64,000 bases of DNA from Sindora glabra (Eukaryota; Streptophyta; Magnoliopsida; Fabales; Fabaceae): the NCBI GenBank assembly GCA_020226215.1, contig CM035229.1, positions 83,593,343-83,657,342 on the forward strand. The letters run 5' to 3'. Made by a program: the position numbers and the translations under genes. Position 1 is the first letter of the stretch. The number at the start of each line of letters is the position of its first letter. The notes under the pieces are model-generated. The model saw only the letters and a list, made by a program, of their open reading frames with translations. It did no database searches and was not told the DNA's origin. Positions 24,401-35,990 of the stretch are shown here, piece by piece.

Positions 24401-25839
24401 TCTAATTTCTAAATCAGAGACACAGTAAAAAGAATACATTGAAATTTTGGTCAACGACAAAGTGTGTTCTATTCCATTTAACTATCAGAGAAATTGGTAT
24501 AGCCCAATCAGCTGCTAGCAATACCTACAAGATTTCAAAGAGCTTACACATCCAGTTCTAAGCACAATAATTTTGATGTCGTAGGCAAATTGTCAGCAAC
24601 TTTTCCGCAATCTTAGAACTACAAGCAGATTATTTAAACTGTATACCTCAGTGAAAGGTGCAATTGTTCTCAGCTGGTTGAAACCAAGATCCAAATGCTT
24701 TAACTTGGCACACTTTCGAAGATTATCAACCTTTGTGAACCTGTTCCTGCTAAGATCAAGTGTTTCAACTGCAGGAAGAAGCTGCAAAGACTCATCCATG
24801 AGAATCAAACCATTACAAGCACATGAGACAAATGACAATCGGTTCCATTGTGGAGAATTCTTTATCTCTGCTATCCTGCTTGCAAAAAGATGCCGTAGAG
24901 CATCCTAAAACATTACAACGAATTCCGAAATTCAGTTCAATATGAGAGAATAATCATACACTTCCAAATGCAGAAACATGACTAATCAAGATGATAGTTA
25001 CTGCTCCCCAAAACTTTACGAGGAAATACACTAATAATTTCTTTTTCATTTTCTTTTTGGTAATACAAAAAGGCAAAAACCTATTGGGAAAAAGGCAAAC
25101 GTGTTTATGGAGATTCAAACACTTGACCGCACAGCATCCACCTAATCTTCAGGCCAATAGCTTGTGAGCTACATGTTTGATAGTAATGCACCATCAATTT
25201 TACTTTTAAATAGTCAAGTAGAGAAATAAAGCATACAACTAAAAATCCCACAAAACACCAAGAGGATATCCTACTCCTTTTGGGGTGCGACCCAAACCTG
25301 TGTATCCTAAACATGATTGTCTGGCACTTACTTATCTCAATCTCTTAACAGAGTCTAACAAGTTGAAAAATCTACCAGAAAAGGGATGGTGGCTCACCGT
25401 AGAATTGTGACAAATGATCTTCTCCAAAGTGTGCCTCAACTCCAGCAACCCTCTAGCAGCGGAAGTTGACAAGTCACACCCCCTAAGCTCCAAAACCTTC
25501 AACCGCCCAAATGGCAGAAACGACAGCGGCGTCGGGTCCCTAACCTGGTGGTGGCAACACAGAAACAACCTTCAAGGACGTGAGTAGCCGCAAAATCCTG
25601 CGAAGATGCTCAAGCGCGCGATGATCACCAAGGTCCGATACATAAGCTCGCAGATAGTCCACCGGCGCACCAGCCAGAAATTTCTCAAGCTCATGCAACG
25701 CCTCAAGCCTCGATTGGACATAATGAAGGCCTGCAGGATTGAGCTTCAAAACCAAAGTTCCTTCAATCAATGGACCAGCTTGTTGGTTCACGAAGTTCAC
25801 CAACTTCTCCAGGTACCGATCTCCGGTCACAATCGCCAT
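19017..25839 (-). CDS. Plant STK11IP-like leucine-rich-repeat protein (11 exons, three 1-nt indels)
   Basis: Resembles the plant LRR protein related to animal STK11-interacting protein; I recall the Arabidopsis relative as At3g17920. Function in plants is unknown. Minus-strand exons in order: 25839-25398, 24904-24647, 24365-24123, 23490-23341, 23072-21647, 21200-21127, 20798-20717, 20643-20518, 20338-20235, 19787-19630, 19241-19017. Phases all agree, giving about 1,094 residues after allowing for three extra bases. The N-terminus (MAIVTGDRYLEKLV) starts a helical region, then FPFGRLKVLELRG-type repeats at about residues 105-130 and canonical LRRs at about 185-300 (VETLDLSRNRF, LKHLDLGFNQL, LEGLDVSYNII, LRSLWLEGNPLC). 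The large exon 5 is polar and acidic with a basic patch (KKHRKKAKKR) and a Cys cluster. The C-terminal exons look like a beta-rich PH-type region, by inference. Frame breaks lie near 25548, 22638 and 22061. Confidence 0.88.
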
Positions 25840-26260
25840 TTCAATGCGATCCCTTTGAATTCAAGGTCAAATTAGGGTTTCCGGAATAAGGAAGCCAGCT
25901 TCTGCCAACTCCATGCAAATTAGCCTACACGCACTGCAACAAAGATGAAATGTTACACAAAATAGGTAGAGATTGAAGTTCAATGCGAGAGTGTGAAGAA
26001 TATAGAATCCCAGAGAGAAAACGGAGAGGGGGGACGAGGTTAGAGGGAGAAAGGGGGTTTGGGAGGGATAGGGCGTGAGAGGAACGGCCATTAGTAGTGG
26101 TGACGAGTTGAAGCGAGAGAGGGGATACAGGAGCGAGGTTAGGGTGAGGGCTAAGAGGTGACGAACGCGTAAGAAGACACCTGGTTTTGAGAAATACCGA
26201 CTTGCATGCATTTTTGCAGTGTCACCCCCTTCAATATTATTGCTTACTATTTTGAAATTT
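25840..26260 (-). promoter_or_regulatory. 5' leader and promoter region of the LRR gene
   Basis: Read on the minus strand this is C/T-rich (cctctctc, ccctccccctt types), typical of a plant leader. An acceptor-like ctttgttgcag ends near 25938, which suggests a 5' UTR intron. A 141-codon open frame (25867-26292) overlaps this leader but looks like composition, not a protein. Confidence 0.45.
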
Positions 26261-26299
26261 AAAATGCATAAGGCCAAAAAAAAAATTAACATGTATCAC

Positions 26300-29200
26300 A
26301 TATTCGTGTATTATTTTGTGAATAATTATAATTAAATGTAAATATAGATGTTTAGAGATAAAGTGTTATATTTTTATTATAAGTAATTATTAAATTTCAA
26401 TTTTATTTATGAATTATTAGTATTAAATTATAATTGATAATTATCTCATAAATATAAGTTATATAAACCATATTATATACAATTGAGTAAAATATACCAA
26501 TCCTTTCATAATTTTGCTTCATCCCTTTCACATATTTTTTTGTCATTTTTTTAATATTGAGCATTTTTTCATAACACACTATAATACGAAATTATTCTAG
26601 TTTGAGTTTTTGAATTTGAAAGAAAATAATTTTTTTTATTTTTTAAATTCTTTTCAGTTGAATTTTTGAGTTCAAAAGAAAAGGGTTATTCTTTTTTTTT
26701 TTCATCTTTCACTTTTAATTTATACTCAAAAACTATTTTTGAATTTTAGATTTCTAAAATATAAGATAATTGATTTCCTATTTTCCAAAACATGCTTTTA
26801 TTTGTTTGAATGCAAAAATTAATCATTTCAATGAAAGATCTAACGACAAAAAATGGTGAAATAGATCTCGTAGAGAAGGCAATACATGCGAAAAGTCAAT
26901 CAAAAGTGACACTAGAAGAAAATTTGAATAGCTCTAAGTTGTAAGAATAATTCATGACTCTAAAGTATGTTAGATTTATTATCAAGGACATCAAATTAAT
27001 AATAAGGTATGATTTTCATCTTAACATATTTTTTGATAAATTGTTTAGCACAAATATGATGAATATAATTTTATGATTGACTTTTAAATTCTTGATCTAA
27101 TTTTTCCAATAATGATATCAAAATTAAATTCTATCATACTACATGTTTATAATATGTTCAAAAGTTATTGGAAATATGTCATCTTAGCTTCCAAAATACA
27201 AAAAGGCTATTAGAAATTATGACAAATTTTTATCTCATAACAATACATTAATGAAAATCTTTATCTGGGTGATTTCCTATAACTTTTTCAAATAATTTAT
27301 ATGAATCAATTGGATGATTTAGTCTAACTTTTAGGTTAAAACCCCAAAATGACGAGTATTATTATTTTCAAAAAAGAACTTGTAAAAGTAGATTAAATCT
27401 AAGATATATTTAATTAAATCATTTCAAAGTTTAATCTCAAAATAGCTAATTTAATATAACTCATGTCCTTATTTGATTAATTTCAAATAGTGTAGCATTT
27501 TAAAACAAGAAAAATAAAGAAAATTATAATGTTTCAGGGTCTGAGATTTCACATTACAAATTATATATTTTTCATCCCTTTTTTGATCTAATTTTCATAA
27601 AATTTAGTCTTAGATTTAATATTCGATGAAAAGCTCATAAAGAAATATGGGTAAAGATGCATGATAAATGTATAAATAATTTTCAAGTTTAAATGTATAT
27701 AAATCAAATTAGAAAACCTATGTTACAAATGCAAAAATGTTGAAGAAAAGGTGTACAAATGTATAAGTAGGAACTATGGCTATTACTAAATTTTTATTTG
27801 ATTTGGACAATTTTACTTTGTTAAATAACCTATCATTTGCCTTATACTTTTATGTGTTTGGTAACCTATTATTTGCTTCAAATGTGCCGAAGTGATTATG
27901 TATAAAATGTTTTAGATTTTTCCTTTTATTATTGTATTTCAAAGAGCAACCATAGATACAAGGACTTGAAACCTTTACCATTGTATTATAAACCCCATGC
28001 CTCTTATTAAGTTGTAATTAAATGCCTCTAGTTAAGCTATAATCAAATTATAAAGGTAATGATTTTTTTAACTACTATCTTCGTGACAAATAAAATTTAT
28101 AAGTGATAATAATGAAGTGACTATATGAAATATAATTTCATCTAGTATTTATTTTTTTATGATCATATAAATGCTTTAAAATAGTGAGATTTTTTTTTGA
28201 AAAAATAACGAATTTCATTCCACTAGTTTTATTACATTCCTTAGAGTGAATGCATAAATAATAAAAAGAAAGTTTAGATATGAATGAGGTCATCATAATC
28301 ATATATGTGAAAAAAGTTAAATAATTTATATAATTGTAATGGTTATATGAATAATATAAATAATCACAAGATTAGTTCCCACTACCAAAAATTAAAGAAT
28401 ATAATGAGAAAGACTTCTATAATAAAAAGTTAAAAGATTTTGAAAGCATATGTTATTAATGCAATGTAAAATGTTATTGAAAGTTCTAATAGTATATACT
28501 ACCAAGATGGTACCAAATGCATTAGTTATATACTTGTTGTATGCCTAAGCATCTTTTGTAGATCTTTATTATGCTCCACTTTAAAGAAGAACAAAATGAA
28601 GCTAATTTTATTAATAAAAATGATGTTCTCAACCATAATTCTTATGATATAATACATTTTAATGAGACAAATTTCTTTGTACATCCTATAGAAAGAATTT
28701 ATAATTTAATTGATAATGATAGTGGTCAATTTAATTTTCTATTAAATTAGTATTGAATATTTGTCATTCATGAATAATGGAACAATGCATGCCATTTTTA
28801 AGAATAGAAAATATTTTTTCCAATTAATGATTGGAAAAAATTATGTTAATATAATATTTTATAGTACAAAGATGATTGAAAGCTTCTAAAGAGTTAATAT
28901 AATCTTACCAGGAGAAATATAATGCTTATCGATACATTATTATTAATTAAGTCTAAAAAATATTTATTAAATTTTTAAAGATACAATATGAAATAAATAC
29001 TATATTAAAATAATAAGATATTAAATATTTTTATATTATAGTGATTGGTTTAAGTGAGAAAAATATTTTAAAAAAAGTCACTACCATTTTCTTTTGATAT
29101 ATACAATACATATATAAAGCTAATTAAAAGAAAAGTGTTGGTCAACATATTTCACCATTTGGCATGAGCAAATAGGTCATTCTAGATCAATGATAATACA

Positions 29201-32200
29201 AAAAGTAATTGAAAACTTCTAAGGTTATTCATTAAAGAATTAGAAAATTCTTTAATCTAATAAATTTTATATGCTACTTATTCTTAATTTAATTATAAGG
29301 TCATTGCTAGCTAAAGTTAAGATTAAATTTCTAGTATTTTTGGAATGGATACAAGATAAGATATGTTCATTTATTTATCCACTATTTGGACTATATGGAT
29401 TTTTTATAATTTTAGTTCATTTTTTAATAAAATAGTCATATATGTATTTATTGTCAATTGCAACCTAGTGCTTGTGTGATTACTTGTTCAAATAATTTAA
29501 TTTTAAGCACAATATCTTAAAATGCAATTAAGACAATGATAATGCTAGTGAATTTATGTCCAAAGCCTTTATTGATTATTATATATCAAATAGAATAATC
29601 ATAGACCATCCTAAAGTATGTTTATATGTAAAATGATTCAAGTATAATATTTTTAATGTCATAAATTATTATCTTAAGAGACATGTAACTTTATATATTG
29701 TAATAGTTATACATATTAAGTCAAGAAGTTATAGTTAGAAGTTTGAATGCCATTTATCATTCAATCCATAATCTATCTATTTGATAATTTGTTTCAATAA
29801 GTTATACTTCGTTAATTCCTTATTACTTATAGTACCATATCTTTGGATCTTACTCTAAATATTAGTCCAATCATTTTGTTTAGGTTGTGTTTCAATCATG
29901 AAAGATTTCAACTTTGGAAGCTATGGTTTGTTGAATAGCTTTTTTAAAGTTTTTTCCAAAAGCTTTAATTGTAAGTTTCTAACTTTATATTTTTTTCATC
30001 TGATTAATTAAATATGAAGATTCTTACTTTTTAATAAGTTAAATGTGAAGGGCCTTAAACAAGCCTTATTTTTTTAATTTTTTATACAAAGTAGATATGT
30101 CATCTGATCATAATATATTATAACAAGAAGGTTACTTGCCACCAAATTCTTTAGTACAGTTATAAGTTTGTAAGTCACATAAACTATTAATGAAATCTTA
30201 AACTATATTCATGCCTTTGACACATGATAAAATTTAATAAGTATCATTAGTGCATATTGTTTGATTCTTTCAAATTTCATTGTTGGCTCTATTACTTTGG
30301 AACTTTTTAGTTGAATAAACTAAATTTATCTATAATGTATTTTGAATTTTTTTTCCCAAAATATAGGTTATAAGTGTTTAAAATAATGGTGTATTCATAC
30401 TTCATAAATTATAAGTAAATTGTGCATTGCACAAGTAAAAATCTAGTTTCATTTAAAGAATATAAGAATAAAATGTATGAATAAATGTTTGCTATGAAAC
30501 TCTTAGCATATTACTTTTCCAATATAGTTTAATAATTACAACTTAATAATTATAATTATTAATTATTTGCACAATTAATATTGGTGATAAATAATAATCA
30601 TAAAAAATCATTTATCCAAACAAACTTTTTAGATAATACATTTCTTTGTCTAATTTAGTTTTGTTCACCCAAATTTTTCATACGCTATACCCAGTAAATC
30701 CAGTTTTTGAAGGCATGATGTTTAATTTCAAACTCCATGCCAACATATATGAAATTAAATCTTACTCAATTGCTTCTTGTTCTACAACAAGATTTGATAA
30801 AAACGGCTTTCTGATCGTTACGTTAGACACAGAGCATTACAAACCCATGATATTTGATGTAAAAAAAAATCAAAATTCAAAGTACATTTTAAAAATCATT
30901 TAAAAATACAGGAGAATGAAAAAAGAGTTCTAATTATTATTATTTTTTAAAATTTTCTCTTTGTTTCTGTGCATTGAAATAAAACTCATTGATGGTGTAT
31001 GATGTTTATGTAAATTAGGATTTAATTCAAATTCTAATAAATGGTAATTACTTTCTATTTGAATCCTATTCAAATTAGGATTTCTTTATTTAATCTTTTG
31101 GCTTATAAGTTCAATGTATTGAGTATGAACTATTTATTAGAGAGACTAATGTGTTAGAAAGTTTGTATTTATAAATCTATGAGAGTTTATTTAAGATTTC
31201 ACAATTTATTCTTACTCTTTTAGTAAAATCATTTGTGTTGAGAGTGAAAAGTATATATATGGTTTATGAGAATATATACCACTAATTAAAAAGAGACTAT
31301 AAAATATTTTAAATATATTAGAAGTGTAAATTTAAGAGTAATCAAATATTCTGTAATTTCTATTTTTGATTCTTTTTAATATATTTGAAGTATAAATTTT
31401 ACACTTCCAGTAAAATCATAAGTATTAAGGGTGAAGAGTATATACACCATACTCTTACTCTTTTAGTGAAATCATTTGTGTTGAGAGTGAAAAATATATA
31501 TGCGGTTTATGAGAATATACCACCAATTAAGAAAAGACTATAAAATATTTTGAATATGTTTGAAGTGTAAATTTAAGAGTGATAAATATTTTGTAATTTC
31601 TATTTTTGATTATTTTTAATAAATTTTATTTACTATTTTCGCTCATAAAATAAGCTAAAGTTAAATTAAGTTAAATTATTTGATTGATTTTAGACTTCTT
31701 TAATAAAATATGTCCATGTGGTTCTGCATCATTGCATCCACCCACTGCTAATTTCCCAATAATGTGAATGTGATCAGTGTGAAGGCGTCAAGGAGTACAG
31801 CCGATGGTTTTTGCGTCAGTTCAAACCATTGTTTGTGTAACGGTAAATAACTACAACTGTTGTTTTTGTGCATAATTGACTTTTTTTTCAATTTACTTTT
31901 CATTACCAATATTAATTGAGCAATTAATTATTAATTATATTTATTGAATTATAATTACTAGTATTATAATAGAAAAATAATATACATTATAATTATAATC
32001 GACAAATTTACAATAAACATCCACTAGACTTCACCTAAATTTTGATGGCAAAATAATCCTAAAACAAACCCGTCCAACATTTTTGAGATGGAGATCGCTC
32101 AATATTCATTGATGGACGGATTTAGGGGACAGACCCACAACCGAAGTTATTGATGTCTATGGGGGTGCACTCGAAAATTGCTTAGCATACATTTAATTGT

Positions 32201-32590
32201 ACACAGATTTTTCATATCCTCTAATAAAGAATCTAGAATCTAGAGCACGGCAGGGTTCAATTTTTGTTATCAGCGGATGTAAATAAGAGAATAAGATTTT
32301 CAAGCATCAAATATCAGCTTTGCCTCAGCAAATAAGAATTTCGCTTCTATGATTGTTACCTCCTGCACTTCCCACTTGACTTTTCTGATCACCCATTGTC
32401 AAATTCTAAGTCCTAACTTTCAATTTCAGAGTATTTTAGAGGCACTACAAAATGGATTTTGAAGTCTGAGTAGAGTGAAGCAGGCATTGCCAAAATCTTT
32501 TCGAACTAGGAGTTCAATATAGATAGATTAACATAATATTTCTGCATCAACATTACTGTGGTAAAACTTGTGTGTGTATGTACAGTGGAG
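26300..32590. other. AT-rich intergenic DNA, no gene recognised
   Basis: About 6.3 kb with no supported gene. Frames are short and full of stops. A moderately open stretch at 30646-30903 (85 codons) has no similarity I recognise. 31700-31860 and 32060-32340 are less AT-rich and could be small insertions or promoter-like DNA. A direct repeat at 31212-31625 is listed separately. I expect decayed transposons but cannot name a family. Confidence 0.5.
31212..31625. repeat. Direct repeat, two copies of about 170 bp
   Basis: A block starting ttactcttttagt.aaatcatttg and running through gagaatata.accac.aatta to atttctatttttgatt occurs at 31212-31380 and again at 31455-31615, offset about 243 bp. The copies differ at scattered bases. 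The gap holds a third partial match (ccagtaaaatcataagt, about 31407). Confidence 0.75.
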
Positions 32591-32595
32591 CTGCT

Positions 32596-35500
32596 TCAAT
32601 TTACTTGCTCCCCCCTAGATATGCTTCTCTTCTCTTCTTCAACCTGTTCAAGCAGCGCTTCTAGCTCTGCTTCTGTTAGTCCCTCTAACCGTTTCTGCAG
32701 ATTCAGAAGGAGCAACATCATTTATTAAAAATTTGAAGAAAATGAACCATTAAAATTTGTTATCAGATAAACTTTTTTTAAAGAAAAATGAAGTGCTTGT
32801 ATATCATAGTATTAGATAGTGCAATATAATATCTCTACGCAATTTATACGAACGAAAAAAAGGGGAAAAGGGAAGTTAGCATATTATACAAAGAAGCTTC
32901 ACAATCAATGCCATATGTCCAAATGTAATTTTTGTGGAAAACTCGAAAAAGAAAAGATGAATTTCCCAAGACAAACAATAGAAAGATGGCCTTTGTGATA
33001 TACTAGAAATTTAGAGTTACCTCCATCACTTTGTTTTCATAGTCACGTAGTTGTTGAGCATATGTCATTTCCTTGTTTGAGACTCTGAAGATATACGTTG
33101 ATATCCATCCAATTGTGAGCCCCAAAACCACTACCAACTGTACCACATTCCCCGCTTGTAGTGAATCAACTCCTGCAAACTGCAAAAACACATCCAAAGA
33201 TCATCTGCATTATATTCATCACATCAAGAGTGAAATTAATTTAATAAGGCACCGAGTCTTCATTCTTTTAAGATTTAGAATAAGCTATCTGATCTGACAA
33301 TCTACTTCCACTTTCAAGAATCAGAATTAGAAAAGGTAAAGAAGAAAATCGAATGCACCAAGAGGGGAAAATATTCAAATCTTTGTTCAGTGCAGAAAAC
33401 AATTACCTCTAATCCGCTTTTTAAGACAACACCAATGACAGTAACTCCAACTCCAATTAATAAAACATCCTTCCTTGTATATCCAAATGGTATCTTCTGT
33501 AACATGAAACGGATATTAGCATAATCTGTCCCTCCCAAATTTGCATGAAAAGTTTTGTCTTTGCACTTCGTGACATGTAAATTGATATGGACAATATGCA
33601 TATTAGTTTAAATACACAGTTCACCTTTTTGAAAACCTTAGATTTATGGATGCAAGATGCCAAGCAAGAAGGAAGTATAATACGAAGCATTTTTCGTTTT
33701 TTATTATGTTTGAAAATACTAGGTTTGATGCTGACAACTTGAGTTAAACTGGCTAGGGGCCAAGTTCAATAAAAAAGCATCGGAGAATAGTAAGAAACTT
33801 GTACTTCACAAGTAGCTAGTTGCTCATACATGCCTTTGTTTGATCAGAGAGGTCATTCTCACTGCCATTAGGGTTCGAAGATGAACTACTACTTCTTAGG
33901 ACCGAGAACCTCTCTTTCTTTGTAAAATTGCCACCAAATCTCTTTTCTGATAAAGCAAAGTTCTTCTTTCCATATAAGCATTGGGAAATTACTGCCCCTG
34001 AAAATTTCAACAGGAAAGTAGTTACAAAGTCAAGCATTTGAGATATTAATAGGAAAAGAGTTCCAAAATCAAGCGTTTGAGACATTAATAGGTGCTTCTA
34101 CAGGGACCCGTGGAGGTAGAAAGCACCCCATGGGCCCAACTAACAATCACCCCCATGATAGCACAAAGGATCTGGATCTCAGTTCCCACGATAAATAAGG
34201 ATGCTAACATGGTACTCTCACGCTCAAGCTTACTTTAAGCTTGTCCCTCATTCCTAGGCCATTTGTGCCAGTGGATCACCAACCTTCGGAGGAGGGGCCT
34301 AGACCTGCCAAGTCCCCGGAGGAAGTATCCCAATTAGAGGCTCACCAACTTCTGTGGGAGCCTAGGCTTACCAAATCTCACAAGGCAGCATGCCAGTTAG
34401 CAGGTGCCTGCCCCTGGGCAAAGGGTTTTGCACTCGCAAAGAGTGGGTGATGCCTCTCTCCATAACTCATGTTGGAAATTCTCATTAGTGTGACTTGGAA
34501 CTTGGAAGGATTAGAGTAATGTTAGATCCACATGGTCCTGAGGATGCAAGTATAACTCTTAGGCTTGCTGGAACCTCTTAAGGAAGTGAGCAAGGAAGCT
34601 TTCGGTGTCACAATTGAATCTTTCAACCCTGCGGATCCACTTTCACCTCGTTGAGTCTTTGCCAGCCTATCTTATATCAACCTTACCTCAGTAGATCTTT
34701 CCCTTTTGAACTTAAAGAGCATTGTCTAAGACCTTTACCCGCAATAGGGCAGCTCCACTACACCTACCCCTTTCCTTGTCTTCCCCCAGCCTACCACTGT
34801 ACAGGTAGTACTGACTCCCTCCACTGGCCTTCCTCACCTCTAAATACATCCTACTAACCCGTGTCACTTTAGATCACTTCGAATGCCATCACGCTTCTTA
34901 TCTTCTCCCTCATCTTTACTGTTATGCTGCCTCTCTTCTTTCCTTTTACAAAACTCAACTTTCACTCTCCAAGCTCTCAGCTGTTCTCACCATGCCTGTC
35001 CGTAGAACTCCCTTTGCTCTACTCACTTAAGCTTCTTTGAGGGTGCTAGCTCTTTATCTCTCATTGGCCACTCAGTAAGATTCCATTTACCGTAGTTATA
35101 ACTCCCCCCCTAAACCCCTGGCACCAACATTAGGCCTACTTCCTAAACTTCCAAGCACAAAGCCTCACAGAAAGCTTACTATATCTCAGAATTATCACTA
35201 AGCAAATCTTCAAAGAATGGGCCCCTCTTGTCCCATTAATGAATATGCTATTCCAAAACACAAAATTGAGAACATTTTAAAATTTAAACATCGTATTCTG
35301 CAAGTTACAGATGCAGCTTACTACATCAAACGTAAAGTGAACTGTAAATACAGTAGCCTAGCCATCGAATTCATATATGTTCAGGAAATTTGGGGAAAAG
35401 GAAAGAGAAAACAGCAGTATCACACTGTATTAAGCAATAAGCACCGTACAAACTCAAATCGATAACGAGCTTACTAACTGACCTCTATCGAAGCCTGCAG

Positions 35501-35612
35501 AAGGTCTTGCTCCTGATATCAAGAAGGGCAAAGAAGACATACCCACATAGGAAATTACACCCTTTTCAAATAAAATACCGCAATTTGCATTGCCAAATGG
35601 AACTGAGGCCAT
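32596..35612 (-). CDS. DUF3007-family thylakoid membrane protein, plastid-targeted
   Basis: Five minus-strand exons join in phase: 35612-35483, 33997-33834, 33496-33407, 33179-33021 and 32694-32596, giving 213 residues. The first two exons are Ser-rich and basic with few acidic residues (MASVPFGNANCG), as in chloroplast transit peptides. Exons 3-5 carry the family core: KIPFGYTRKDVLLIG, a first membrane segment (GVGVTVIGVVLKSGLE), a second (NVVQLVVVLGLTIGW) followed by STYIFRVSNKEMTYAQQLRDY, and a Glu-rich helical tail (EAELEALLEQVEEEK). The family occurs in cyanobacteria and plants. From memory it includes Arabidopsis DAC (At3g17930), needed for cytochrome b6f accumulation. Exon 2 appears to end at a GC donor (acaaag/gcatgt), since only that keeps the frame. 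Intron 1 (about 1.5 kb) carries an insertion. Confidence 0.9.
34086..34880. mobile_element. GC-richer insertion inside intron 1 of the DUF3007 gene, family unknown
   Basis: From about 34093 to 34870 the composition changes from AT-rich to near balanced, with C-rich stretches and frequent stops. Just before it is a short tandem duplication: caagcatttgagatattaatagg (about 34030) is repeated as caagcgtttgagacattaatagg (about 34070). I recognise no transposase or reverse transcriptase. It could be an LTR fragment or non-autonomous element; that is inference from composition and context. Confidence 0.4.
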
Positions 35613-35990
35613 CCCTGAAGATTTTTTTCACAATTTGGAAATTTTCTGACTAATTAATTGAAAGTCGTTATAGAACCATGCATATGGAAAATAAGGAAGC
35701 ATCAGAATCTCGGCTTGAAAGAATTACCTGGTGGAGTGGAATGGAACGAGTAGTGAGCGGGGGATACAGCAAGGACGAATGGAGACCGTTAATTCATGGC
35801 AGGATGAGGTTCTATTTCCCACAACCTTTCCTCTCTACGTGTCACCAGGTCTGCCAACCCAGACTACTCAGTTGGGGTCCCACTTTTACAAAAGAACTAA
35901 GAAGTTATTAAAGGATGGATGGATGGATGGATGGTTTCTTATTAGCTTTTGAGATTTTTTTTACCTATTTTTCTGCCTATGCTTCTTTCC
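35613..35990 (-). promoter_or_regulatory. Probable upstream region of the DUF3007 gene
   Basis: This is a less AT-rich stretch directly upstream of the minus-strand start codon. A cacgtag/tctacgtg motif lies near 35835. A (GGAT) microsatellite of about five units lies at 35913-35932. Overlapping plus-strand open frames (35678-35952) lack similarity and look spurious. Confidence 0.35.

Noticed and set aside
30646..30903. 85-codon plus-strand open frame in the 26-32 kb gap
   Set aside because: No recognisable domain, weak start context and AT-rich composition. I cannot separate it from chance or a transposon fragment.
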